A stretch of DNA of 64,000 nt from Psettodes erumei (Eukaryota; Chordata; Actinopteri; Pleuronectiformes; Psettodidae), in the NCBI GenBank assembly GCA_016785225.1, contig JAFBJZ010000377.1, positions 2,914,001 to 2,978,000 of the forward strand. Reading direction: 5' to 3'. Made by a program: the position numbers and the translations under genes. This document shows, piece by piece, positions 12,876 through 23,416 of this stretch; within the stretch, counting starts at the first letter, position 1; each line of letters starts with the position of its first letter. Below the pieces are notes generated by a model that ran no database searches, was not told where the DNA came from, and saw only the letters and a list, made by a program, of their open reading frames with translations.

Positions 12876-12911
<36 letters not shown>
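12876..12911 (+). repeat. (CA)n microsatellite
   Basis: About 17 CA units with one preceding GC interruption. Confidence 0.95.
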
Positions 12912-12913
<2 letters not shown>

Positions 12914-14054
12914 CGTTCTCTCGTGTTAGTTTTGTCGCACTTGACAGAACTTCAAATTGAGCAGACGTCTACTTATCCAGAATAAGTGAAAACACTGTGT
13001 GGGTGTGCAGGGTGATGCTAATAAGTGACACTAACAAGCCTTTTTTGTGGCTTAGACTTTTGGGAGGATGGCGCCCCAAAGTGTATTATGTATATTATGA
13101 CGTAAATAATCTGAAGGATGTATTTTGCAGAAATATATAAAAGGAACAATAACTTGGTTAATAGGTAAGTTAGTTGTATTAAAATATATTATCCTTAAAT
13201 ACTATTTCAACATTCTTATTTTCATAATAACAGGTTTGTACTGTTTCTTTTATTACTCTCATCATTTTATTTCAAAACATTTTATTTCCACTTATTACTC
13301 CATAATGTCACATTTAATAATGCCAGGTTTAATGGCGGGGTGTTGTCGCCATCCTTTCGGCCAATCACAGGCTCTCTGCCTGTCATTGCATCAACAATGT
13401 CCAAGTAATTCTGAATCAACCGAATCGAGGCTGCTGCTGTAATCAAATAAAAGTGACTAAAACTTGTATTATTACAAAACGATCAAATGCCATTTCATAA
13501 TAATAAGCTGAGTCAGTATAATTTCTCCATCTGAATCTAGTGATTCACAAGCTTTTGTTCATTTATATATATTAAACAATGTATTCATGTTTATTAATTT
13601 CATAATGTCTTAATGCTGAAGGACTTGGGCTTTCATATGAGTGCTAGTTACAGGACCCTATATATTATACTGTACGTCTTGCTGGGATCAATTTAATGGA
13701 GTGTTAGTCATCATTAATACACAAGTGTGCCAGTGTTGTTTTGACTGAATGAGGCCAAAAAGGGCTGGATTATCAATCCCGGTCTGATGGAATTTGGGAG
13801 AAGATTTATCTCGTCATTAGCTGGCCTTGTCGGACAGATTGTTAGCTGCGGCGCAGTTGGCGGGGTTCTGCTGCGCTTGTCTGTTCGAGTATAGTATCCC
13901 TGTCTTTTCTTTTTCAGTAAACTGCCTCAAAAAAACTTTTCTCCTCCTTCCGTGTCTCTCTGCGTCTGACTCCTAACTTCTGCTGCCAGCATTACTGACC
14001 CGTGACAGAATGAATACCTGGTCTGGAGGAGCTCTGTAACAAACAATGCACAGA

Positions 14055-14249
14055 TGGCTGCCCACCCTGAGCCGGGTTCTGCTCGAGGTCTCTGCCTCTG
14101 AAAAGGGAATTTTTCCTTGCCCGGTGTTGCCGAGCGTTCGCTCATGGTGGGAACGTTGGGTCTTTGTGAATAATATAGTTTTTTAGGGCGGTTTAGATCT
14201 GCTGTATTTGTGAAGTGCTCTGAGATAAATAACACTGAGCTGACTTGAG
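14055..14249 (+). repeat. Degenerate copy of a common teleost interspersed repeat
   Basis: The order CTGAGCCGGGTTCTGCTCGAGG, GGGAATTTTTCCTTGCC, GTTGGGTCTTTGTG, AAGTGCTCTGAGATAA and GAGCTGACTTGAG follows a well-known fish repeat that normally ends near GCGCTATATAAATAAA and an (ATTGA)n tail. The tail is missing here. Confidence 0.58.
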
Positions 14250-14289
14250 GTGGGGGTCTGGAGGCAGGTTGCAGAGGGCTCTCTTTGAT

Positions 14290-14727
14290 TGGTTTGATTC
14301 TTAAGTCATGTAAGGTTTGACAGACTTAAGGGACTGCGGCTGTAACTCCAGATAAAACATCTGTAGAAGCTGGTAAATACTCAGAAACACTAAATTTGTT
14401 TGCGGGGTGCAGGCTGAGGCCTTTCTGTGACTACTTGGGCTACTTGGCCTGGTCTGGGAAGATTCCCCCTTTTTAGCACATACCCCAAGAAAGACTTCTC
14501 TGGACATTAAAACTCACGCTTTTCTTTGGAGACAAGTTGGTTTTCCGGGAGTCTCTGTCGAATCGGACATGCTCCTGTGGGGATCTGGAAAAGACCAGAA
14601 TATCATCAGTGTAGACAGAGGCAAATTTGTTTAGCATGACCTTTGCGCATCGCTCACTGAAGCTCAGAAGACTTTGGAGGCATTGGTCAGTTTCAAAGGC
14701 AAAACTCATTTTAAAAACAGCCCTCAA
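14290..14727 (-). mobile_element. Degenerate Ty3/gypsy reverse transcriptase fragment
   Basis: The minus-strand frame at 14,727-14,473 reads M-S-F-A-F-E-T-D-Q, then L-N-K-F-A-S-V-Y-T-D-D-I-L-V-F-S-R-S-P. That is the Ty3/gypsy palm region, with the catalytic Y-x-D-D-I-L-x-F-S box (Thr replacing Leu) at the usual distance from the M-P-F-G-L-equivalent. A frameshift follows. The adjoining frame (14,507-14,301) shows a decayed counterpart of the F-L-G-F-A-N-F-Y-R-R-F segment. The copy is broken and inactive. Confidence 0.78.
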
Positions 14728-14769
14728 TTTTCTTCTTCCTAAATGCAGACCAAATGATAAGCCCTTCTA

Positions 14770-15060
14770 AGGTGCAGGTTGGTGGAGACAGTGGAACCTC
14801 GGAGGAAAAACAAAACAAGGATACAAAAACCCAAGCAGGTAAACAAAGTACAAAGGGTCATGCTGGGGAAAAACACAGAGGCAAGGTCTAAAACACAATC
14901 TGGCTCAACCAGGCAGCCAGAGAACAGAGAGGGGGGAGATAAGGCACGGGGCACAAAGCCCGTCCAGGGGAGTAGTATAAATACTGGAGCGATAATGAGG
15001 GAATGAAGAGGTGAGCGGGGAGCGACCAGAAACAACTGGAACGAAACTCCAAAACTCGGT
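14770..15060 (-). mobile_element. Probable LTR or leader sequence of the same gypsy element
   Basis: Read on the minus strand this is a CT/GT-rich stretch with TATTTATACTACTCCCCTGG, CCTGGTTGAGCCAG and long T-rich runs, the texture of teleost gypsy leaders and LTRs. It lies directly upstream, in the same orientation, of the reverse transcriptase relic. I did not find a paired LTR, so the assignment is tentative. Confidence 0.35.
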
Positions 15061-15969
15061 CACGACATACGTGGCATGAGCGTCGTTTAAACGGAGAGTA
15101 ACACGCAGAGAGGAGCGTGCTGAAATCCTCCAGCCAATCGACGCGCTAATACACGAGGAGGCTGCGGAGGCGGAGAGAGAAGCGTACCAAACATCTGATT
15201 AGAAACTGACTTCTCCACCAGGCCCCATACATACGCCCACGTTTAACAGATACTGTTTGTGCCTGTATTTACGCGTGTGGGCATTTGTGCGAGCAATGAC
15301 CCCACAGAAGCTCACACACACACACACACGTGTAGTTGGCATGCTGCTGAGGATGGATGAAGGTGTAATGGCTCACTGAACGATTCCTCCTCCATCTCCA
15401 TCCTCCCTGTTCTGCCATCCGTCCATTCATCATTCGCCCCCCCCCCTCCCACCCCACCCCCTGCATACTGTAGAGCCCCAACACTAAAAGCCAAATGGAG
15501 TGAAGTGATTTACATTATGGCTTCTGTTATGAGAGGGCTTCAAATGGCAACAATGCTCACCCGGAATTAATGGAGTTAGTTAAACGGACAAGAGGGAGGA
15601 TTTATGTTCAGCGGAGAAACTGCAGTGTGCCCACAGCCTCTGATTTGCAGCGGCGGCTGTCAGACCAGACTGGAACAAACTGGAATAAACTGTTATCTTT
15701 CTCTGTGTGACGTCATCAGGCTCTGAGAGTCGACGCTGCTTAACAGTTGCTTTGAATTTACAAACTCTGAAGATGACACTCGGTCAGAGATGTGGACGTT
15801 TGGAGACAGAAGGTTTGGGCTCAGAAAGACGATATTACTCTGTTGAACCAAATGAAAAAGAAGAAAAGTCACTCTGAGAGCATTTGGTATGTTTTAATCT
15901 TATGGCTCACTGATCTGAAACTCAATAGTGGAAATGATCCATCAACGTGAAATCAAGCGCGGCCCTGCG

Positions 15970-16070
15970 GATGAAAATGTCAACCTGTCAGTCCACCGCT
16001 TTGGTCCCGGCTCACATATCTCGACAGTGATGTCATGAAACGGTGTACAGACAATCGACGTTCCCTCACA
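15970..16070 (+). repeat. Fragment of a common fish repeat
   Basis: Contains CAACCTGTCAGTCCACCGC, TTTGGTCCCGGCTCACATATCTC, GATGTCATGAAACGG and TGTACAGACAATC. In order and spacing this parallels the percomorph repeat GTCAGTCC-ACTTTGGTCC-GAAATATCTC-GCCATGAAATTTTGTACAGACATTC. Diverged and truncated at both sides. Confidence 0.55.
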
Positions 16071-17639
16071 GTGAAACCAACTGTCTTCAGTGAGCCTGTT
16101 TATGTATAAAAAAACTAGCTCTCATATGCTGTAATGACATAAAATATAAAGCGTCCGATGACAAAGCACTTTACAGTAGATACTGGCACATAAAGATCGC
16201 AGGAAATCTTAAGTTCCTCTGGCACCTCTCATCCTCGTGTTGGTTTAAAGTCACATGCTAAAGTCAGGGAAGTTTGAGGATCAGAAGTCTGTGCATGATT
16301 CACTCTCCTGATGAAGACTGTGTCATGTGCTTGAAAGCTCCAGAACAAGTGAGGGAGCCTTGAGTTGTCAGTGAAAAGCACAGGATATCAACACTATTTT
16401 ACAGTCTTATCATAAGGCATATACATATACAGTACTAAATAATATTAATAATAATAGTACACCTCTGACATTAATGAGGGTCCAGCAAAGATCCATATCC
16501 AGTGAAATGGGTCCAGCTGTGATGATCATGTGTAGTAATAAAAGTTAAGTAATAAACAGCATGAACAGAAGTTATAAGTCAGTGAACTTGAGTTAGAAGA
16601 TTCTCTCCTGTGGGTTTACCTCATTGATTGACAGCCTTTGCTTTAACACCCTTTTTTTTTAGGGCGGGACGTCTCATAATCACTCTAACATTAACTTAAT
16701 ATTATCAGATCATCTAAATCACCTCTGAGCCACACGTCCTGCCAATGTAGAAATGATGGTGCTGGAATGTTTTCCCACACCGCCAATCCTTTCCTGTTAA
16801 TGTGCATGTGTGCATATTGATCCGGTGTTTTAAGGATGAACGAATCGTGGGGACATAAACCTTCGCTCCACTACGAGGCTGCGAGAAGGCCTCCACCGCA
16901 TGTACGATTCTTCAGGTCGGTTCAATCTGAAAGAATGTTAATTCCATTTTCAGATGTTTCCCTCCTTAAAACAGCAGCCTCACTTATGATACAGAGGTTA
17001 GGCCACAAACGTGGAAAGATTACGGTTAAGCCGTAATCACGTTGGCATAGGACGATATGAAGGGACTTTCCACGGGTACAGGTACCTGGCTGGAGAATAT
17101 GGTCCAAAAGGAAATGGGACTGCTCCAGGGTCAGGGTGGTCTGGGTGTCTTCAACTTACAGACCTGATTAAAAGGAGACCGACAGTCAGTATTTATATTT
17201 CCTACATGCCACAGAAAATCAAAGGAAGCGCTCAAGGGTTGGCAGTGGCACTGAGGAGCGCTAACGGGCGCTCCTTATCACGGCTCTGGACTTCAGCGTT
17301 ACTAAATGTCGTAATACTTCTTGATTGGTTGCACAGCGCTCTCCCTGCTTGTGCCTTTTTATCACATCCTTTTGAATTAAGTCTTTCATTTCCTCTCGTC
17401 ACAAGAGACGCCTTTGTTGATCTCTTTTCCCCCCTTTCCATATGCCGCTTCATATACAGAGACTAATAATCACATCCGGTGCTGTGGAAAGGCTCTCATG
17501 TTCTGTGTCGTATAGATTTCCTCGCTGCACAGCTTGTCGTCTGCTCTGGGATGCAGAAGCGCGAGCCCCCCCTTTTTTTTTTCCTTCGCTCTGGACAACC
17601 GCGGGAGACTAATTTGCAATCATCTCTTTTGTTTTATAC

Positions 17640-17710
17640 TCCCCTTACAGATAAATCAAAACTTCATTATGCAAATCAAATTAAGTGTGTTATTGTCCTC
17701 ATCTTTCAGA
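17640..17710. promoter_or_regulatory. Candidate enhancer with an octamer motif
   Basis: ATGCAAAT at 17,669-17,676 in the context TTCATTATGCAAATCAAATTAAG, with a nearby TTTTGTT (SOX-like) at about 17,625. The flanking sequence is unique. Function is inferred only from motifs. Confidence 0.2.
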
Positions 17711-18081
17711 GCAGGCGGAGCACAGCACCAGCGGAGGCTTTGGATTTAACGCTGCCTTTCTTTAAATATATTTACGGAGGCTGGCGGACAAATGGGTCAT
17801 GGAGGTGACACGCAGACTTTTAAATCATGCTGTCACAGAGCGGGCCCTTTAATTGCACAAACACGCATGTTTTACCTTGGAGCAGGCCAGTGTGTGTTAG
17901 CGAGTGATGTGTTTTCCTCGTGATTGATCAAACCTTTTAAGCTAATTTGCCTGCGCAGGAAAACAGGCTCAGTCGTCACAAGTCCGCGCTCCATTTCGAT
18001 TGTCTCCATCTGCATTTAAAGCGATAACTCAGCCTCGACGTGAGCGGAGGCTGCAGCGCTTCACTCACGTGATGGATCTGC

Positions 18082-18730
18082 ACTCACTGATACTGGGTTT
18101 TGCTCTCCTCACTTCTTTGAGGCATGGATTGGAGAAGATCATTTGCACCATGCATCAGGCATTGTTTTTGCACATCTATCACCTGTACATTCAGGCTGCT
18201 GATCTCCTGTTCCACCACATCACATAGGCCTCTACTGGATTCAGATCTGATGATGGAAGCAGCCATGAGTAGATGGTGAACTGTGGCCAATAACAATACA
18301 CAGGCTGTGGAATTCTAAACATGGCAACGTGGCAACACCACAACCACCAAGGATGGAACTGGAAGGGGGGTTGGTTCCATGGATTCATGCCGCCGACGAC
18401 CCGACCATCTGCAGCCTCAGCAGAAACCCAGACCCATCAGACCAGTCTGCGTCCGCTGCAGCCTCACATTTCTGTTCGGCCGTCAGGAGTTGAACCTGCA
18501 GCTTTCTCCTCTCATCAACAAAGCATTTCTTCACAACTGCTGCTCACCGGCTCCATTCAGAGTAAAAACTGAACCCTCAAGTCTGACACCAACAATCCTG
18601 TCACGGTCACATTCTGTCCTCATTCTGAAGCTCCTGACCTGCTTCTGCATGATGTTATATACGGCACTGCTGCCATGTGATTGGCTGACTGGATGATTGC
18701 AAGAAGAAGCAGGTGTACATGTGTGGCCAA
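18082..18730 (-). mobile_element. Degenerate Tc1-like transposon
   Basis: The plus strand reads as a diverged reverse complement of a very common fish Tc1/mariner-family element: AGGCATGGATTGGAGAAG, TCTCCTGTTCCACCACATCAC, CTCTACTGGATTCAGATCTG, CCAGACCCATCAGACCAG, CTGCTGCCATGTGATTGGC, and the terminal CAGGTGTAC...GTGGCC. Minus-strand frames keep pieces of the transposase: a D-L-N-P-V-E box corresponding to S-P-D-L-N-P-I-E, then C-D-V-V-E-Q-E-I and L-Q-S-M-P-Q-R in another frame. Frameshifts and deletions leave no functional enzyme. Confidence 0.75.
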
Positions 18731-19198
18731 TCAAGTGCTTGGTGAATGCATAAGAGCACATACAATATACTGTGCAGCGGTGCTGTCATGGTGTAAAAGT
18801 GCAGAGGAAAACCAGCAAAACGTAATCTTACAGTACACCAGTGAGCAGACATTCTCCATTTACAGACACACACACAGCCCACAGACTCACACACTCACAC
18901 ACGGATGCACACACCTCTTAATCCTCCAGGACAACCTGTTCCGGTGAATTTGCAGCTCTGTTCAGCTCAGTGCAGCTGGCTGAAGGCCCGGCTCCCAGGG
19001 CCACCGGGGTCTGCTGGGCCCACTGAAAGAGACGGGTCCTCGTGTCCCTGCCAGCTCCCGACTTAGATGACGCACAAGTTCAGACATGCACATGAACAAA
19101 TACAGACCATCATAAAAAAAAACAACAACAAATGGAAGCGTAAACTCATGCAAAGTATTGCAGTGAGATGGACATAGACATGGATAACCCAATATCAA

Positions 19199-19240
19199 AA
19201 CTGGATGGATGGATGGATAGATAAATATATATAGATGGAG
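19199..19240 (+). repeat. (GGAT)n / (ATAG)n tract
   Basis: Four GGAT units followed by an AT-rich run with ATAG repeats. Confidence 0.7.
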
Positions 19241-19866
19241 GAGAGTAGTCTTCTTTTTTCTTTTCTTCTCTCTTCAGCAGCGTGCTGGCTGTCCAGCTGC
19301 TGACAGACAGCAGGATGACTTGTGTCAGTACAAAATCAACAGTATTGATTTCGCTTTCAGATTGTGTTTCACACGTCCTGTTTATCCCTGCTAATATGCT
19401 TGTTTGTAGAGCAGTGTCTTGGTCGCCCTGCTGTAGCCCAGGTAAACAAGTACCCTGTGTGTCTGTGTGTGTGTACATGAGAGAGGAAGAGGTTTAATGA
19501 GGCTCTGGGTGTGTGAGAGGAAAACTTTTTTGATGACTGACAGAGTTTCTGACAGGATCCACACAGTGAGGGAGACTATCAGTGTTGTATCATCTCATTA
19601 GACATTTACATTACATGGCTGCTGCGCTGGTCTCACGAAGTAAAATGGAGCGATTTCGCTTCTTAATTGGCTCTCTGTGAGCCGAGTTAATGTCGGTGGT
19701 AGGAAAACTTTATCTTGTAATACTGCAATCAATAACAACACCGAATTTCTTTCATCTCAGCTTGTTAGAGCCACGGGAGCCTGGAAGTAGAACTCTGAGC
19801 ACAGTGGGCAGCTACGCTCAAACTAAATTACACAGCTCATAGCAGGATGAGGTGATGCATTACTGA

Positions 19867-19905
19867 GTGACTGAGTGAGTGAGTGAGTGAGTGAGTGAGT
19901 GAGTT
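19867..19905 (+). repeat. (GAGT)n tetranucleotide microsatellite
   Basis: About eight uninterrupted GAGT units, preceded by the imperfect units GAGTGACT. Confidence 0.95.
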
Positions 19906-21290
19906 GTAAAACATGTTTCCCTATCTATAAACCCTAAGCAGTTTGCAGCAATAATTTGTTTTCCTGAATTTATCGTAACTGCAAGTTAACAAGTTTAATT
20001 TTGCACTTCTGGCAAAATCAAATGAGAGCTCATGAAGGAGATACAGCTTACTAAAATCTGCTTTTGGAATGAAAATAAAGGTATCTCTAGTAAACATAGG
20101 CTCGTGAATCGGTTAGTAGGTGAATGACTTATGATAAGCGCAAACAGGTGACCAACAAAAAGAAGCACAAAGGAAGTGAGTTGATGAGCACGCAAGCAGC
20201 AGAGTAACTCATCAGCATGGCAGCGGGTGAATCACAGACGATCAACGGCCCATGGAAGTTGAATTCTAATGTCAACCTCCACACAACCGACCTGCTGCCT
20301 GTCATCACCTACGGAGCGCGCCCCGGGCCCGTCCAGCTGTGTCATCCAGCTGTCAACACGGTCCGCTTTGTCCTGACAGCATTACGGGCTTCATGTCTGC
20401 GACGGAAAAAAAAACCTGTCGCTTTGCTGCAGGGGGACAAAAGAGATGAGGTATCAACACACAGTGGCATTGATGGTGTTAAATATTTATCATCTTCTCC
20501 ACGGGCGCAAAACGTAATAAAAATACAGGCAGCGCCTTCTTCCCGGCCTCGAAACACACAGCCCTGTCCGGACTTGTCGAAGGCAATCTGCCCAGCCCCT
20601 GTTTCCTCAAGTGATGCTGAGGAAAGAGAGCAAGGAGGAGAAAATGACTGAGAGACAGGGAGATAAAATATGAAAAAGTGCAACTGCCAGATATAAAGAG
20701 ATGAGGAGGGGAGGGAATCGATATGTAGGATACAGAGGAGGAGTTGGAGAAGGTCAGAGAACAGGAAGGCAAGTCCAATAAAATGAGTGACAGTGATCCA
20801 GACGGAAAACAAGGGCGAATTTTTTTTTGAAGTTTTTTTCAGGCAGACAGCAGAGGTGGCTCCAGCTGACTTCACAGCACAGAATAATAACGCGGCAGTG
20901 AAGTAGCTGCAGCATCAGTGCAGAGTTACATAAGTCCTCCATTCAGGCCAAAGCCCGAGGAAAAGCACATTCATATTTCTGCTCCCATTGAGCAGTGAGA
21001 CTCCCTGGCACTCAGAAAAGAATCTCATTTCAAGCTGTTATAAATCATTTAAAAAAAAATGTTTCATGTTTGTGCAGAGCTGCAGTGTCGCATTTGTTAT
21101 CTTTAAATAAAACGGCTCTGGGAAACAGGCGAGAAAAAGAAAACCGATGGGGGGAAGCAGTTTGGACTCATATTTTACTGTCACCAAACAGCTAATAAAA
21201 GCATTAGTATTGAACATGTTCACTTATTTCAAGTGTGTTTTTTTTTCTCTTTGTATGAAGATGATTTAGGAAAGGTTGTAATTTAAAACA

Positions 21291-21751
21291 CTTTAAAGCT
21301 GCATTGCATAAAGTTAAATAATCTGTTAAGCGTCCTCTGCTTGCTAGTTGCTAACTTTAGATGAGTGGCAGTTGATAAAAGCAGAGTTCACAGGCCAGAA
21401 ATCCAAAACAACAGCTAAAATGGGCTAAAAGGCAACAGTAACTGGCGAAACAGGTGAAAAGCTGTGTTCATTGATTGGTGGCCACTTTGAGGCAGTGGGG
21501 TGAGCTGTAAACACAACAGTGGCATTATCTCCCTTTAAAGTCAATATGGTAAACGCGTTGTTTAACAGTTGCCTATTCATGCGTCCCACAGAGACAAAGC
21601 AACGTTGTGTGTAGTTGTGTTTCTATGGAGCGGTGTCAAACGATGACTGCGTGGAGCTACTTGCTAAAGCTTGTGAGCTGGAAAACCCAAACAATTGTCT
21701 AAAGGAGGCTAAAAGGCGTCAAGCTTTGGGATTATGCAACTTTAATTTTAT
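21291..21751. mobile_element. Candidate non-autonomous DNA element
   Basis: The left edge TTTAAAGCTGCATTGCATAAAG and the right edge TTATGCAACTTTAATT are imperfect inverted repeats (TTAAAGYTGCAT, 11-12 bp). The interior has no ORF and repeats short phrases such as GGCTAAAAGGC. I recall similar edges in other fish genomes but cannot name the family. Confidence 0.32.
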
Positions 21752-23384
21752 CTTAATATTTCCTTACACCTAACTTAGCACAAAAAAAGACATATGTATA
21801 ATGTATTCAAAGCGATGCAGACCTGAGTGACATTCTTACTTTCTCCTCCTCGGTGTGCTTCCACCTGTGAAAGCTCCAGTAGCGTGGCATGCTGATGTAT
21901 GCAAAGCCAACAGCAGCCGAAGCGCCCGCAGACGCCAGGGGATTCTTCTGACTTGATAACGAGCTCACGTACCTGCACTCGGCCTGCTCGGTGAGGCCGA
22001 CGCTTCGAGCGGCTTTGTCCGAGCGCAGGAGGTCCGCTGTGCTGCCGGCCCTCCCACGTGAGCAGTTAATGCTACAGTATTAACATAATAGCGGGGGAGA
22101 GAAAAAAACACAACAGCTGCAGAATGGATATGATACACAGTCGCTGAATTGGGTGGAAGAGTTAGCGCAGCCGGGGTCTGCTGTGTCGCCATCGCAGAGC
22201 GGAGATACAGCTGGGCAGCTTCGGAGCCAGCTCACCTCCTCCGTGACGCCTTCCAGCCGTCAGCTGTTTGAGCACCGTTTCCCACCTTTACTGCATAAAT
22301 CAACTTTGGTGATGGAAGCCTAGCTTATCTTAGCCTGCGACTGAAGGCACGGGGAAAGTGCTTGCCCTCTCCAAGCCGCTCCTCTGTTGTGCAATCCGTG
22401 CCCAAATGGAAATGCACCAGTTTACGTGCAACAACAAACTACGACCGGGTGCAGCGCCTTCCCTGAATCATGTTGTGTCCATACAAGGACACGTTAGGTG
22501 TTTCCTCCTGCTTGCAGTCTTTTTGCTGAGCTGGGCTTGACGTAAACACTTTATGTAATTGCTCCACGATTAACGTAAAGACACGAGAACTATCTTAACT
22601 GACCTAAAGAAAAGCTTTTTATTCCACTTCTTTGTCCTCTCTTGCCGGCTTGCCAAACTGTGATATGTGCTGTCAGTTGGTTTCCAGCGGGCTCGTTTGC
22701 AAGCCACTTTCAAGTGACAGCATTTGTCCACCATCTAAAGCTTCACTGAACGTCAGATTTGGATGTCAGTCCCTCCCAATCTGAGAACAAGGGCTTCTTC
22801 CTTCCATCTGCTGTTTTTCTTTAGCAGCAAGCTTGATGACACTCCTGGCAGAGGAGTTAGTGATTTAAATTCCTCTGCTGTCAGAAGTGAAAATACAGCA
22901 GGTATTGATGCAGCGTACACGCACAGCGCTTGTTGCACCTTTCAGCAAGGGGCATGACTTATTTTCTCAACGAGAATATCTCTGTTCTGTGGATGTTGCT
23001 GCAGTGCCGCTGGCGCCATTGCCCCCTCCACCTACGCGAGAAGCGGACGACCTCCATCCCGAACTGAGCATCAGCAGACTGATGCAACGGAGCAGTTAAG
23101 TTCCAACGCTGTAAAGGTGAAGCGCCTTCTTTAAAGGGGCGGGGCTGCTGAGCGGAAACGCCCGCCATGTCTGTGGGAGCGAGCCGTTTCGTTAGTGCGA
23201 GCAGGCGTGTGAAGTTTTGTCCCGCACGGTGTTCGTTTTGTCCCTGGAGTTTTTGAGCAGGCAGCCTTCACGTCCCTCCACTTTGCTGAGACCAGAGTGA
23301 CAAAGCTTTCCTCTCTGGCAGTTTGACACGCCGCGCAAGCTGCTGAGTGGAAGATGAGGAACATTTGTCTGTCTTTCATTGAAA

Positions 23385-23416
23385 CTGTGTGTGTGTGTGT
23401 GTGTCTGTGTGTGTGC
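23385..23416 (+). repeat. (TG)n microsatellite
   Basis: About 15 TG units with one CT interruption. Confidence 0.9.

Larger units (their letters stand above)
12061..14054. other. Gene-free sequence with microsatellites
   Basis: Besides the poly-C and (CA)n runs, it holds an AT-rich stretch at 13,090-13,330 and mixed unique sequence. The block at 13,600-13,870 has the even composition of a possible conserved element. Nothing coding is supported. Confidence 0.35.
15061..18081. other. Gene-free sequence
   Basis: Contains a (CA)n run at 15,313-15,329, the repeat fragment at 15,970 and the octamer block at 17,640. Frames such as 17,011-17,466 on the plus strand show no recognisable protein. Confidence 0.35.
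18731..21290. other. Gene-free sequence
   Basis: Besides the GGAT and GAGT tracts, it includes a 177-codon minus frame at 20,342-20,875 that is Ser/Leu/Phe-rich with no domain or supporting splice sites; I do not call it a gene. Confidence 0.35.

Noticed and set aside
12876..12911. Regularly spaced repeats as CRISPR or satellite
   Set aside because: It is a simple (CA)n microsatellite. No spacer-repeat organisation exists anywhere in the window.
20342..20875. 177-codon minus-strand open frame
   Set aside because: Ser/Leu/Phe-rich, no domain, no splice or promoter context, and overlapping frames in the same stretch are equally open. Likely chance.
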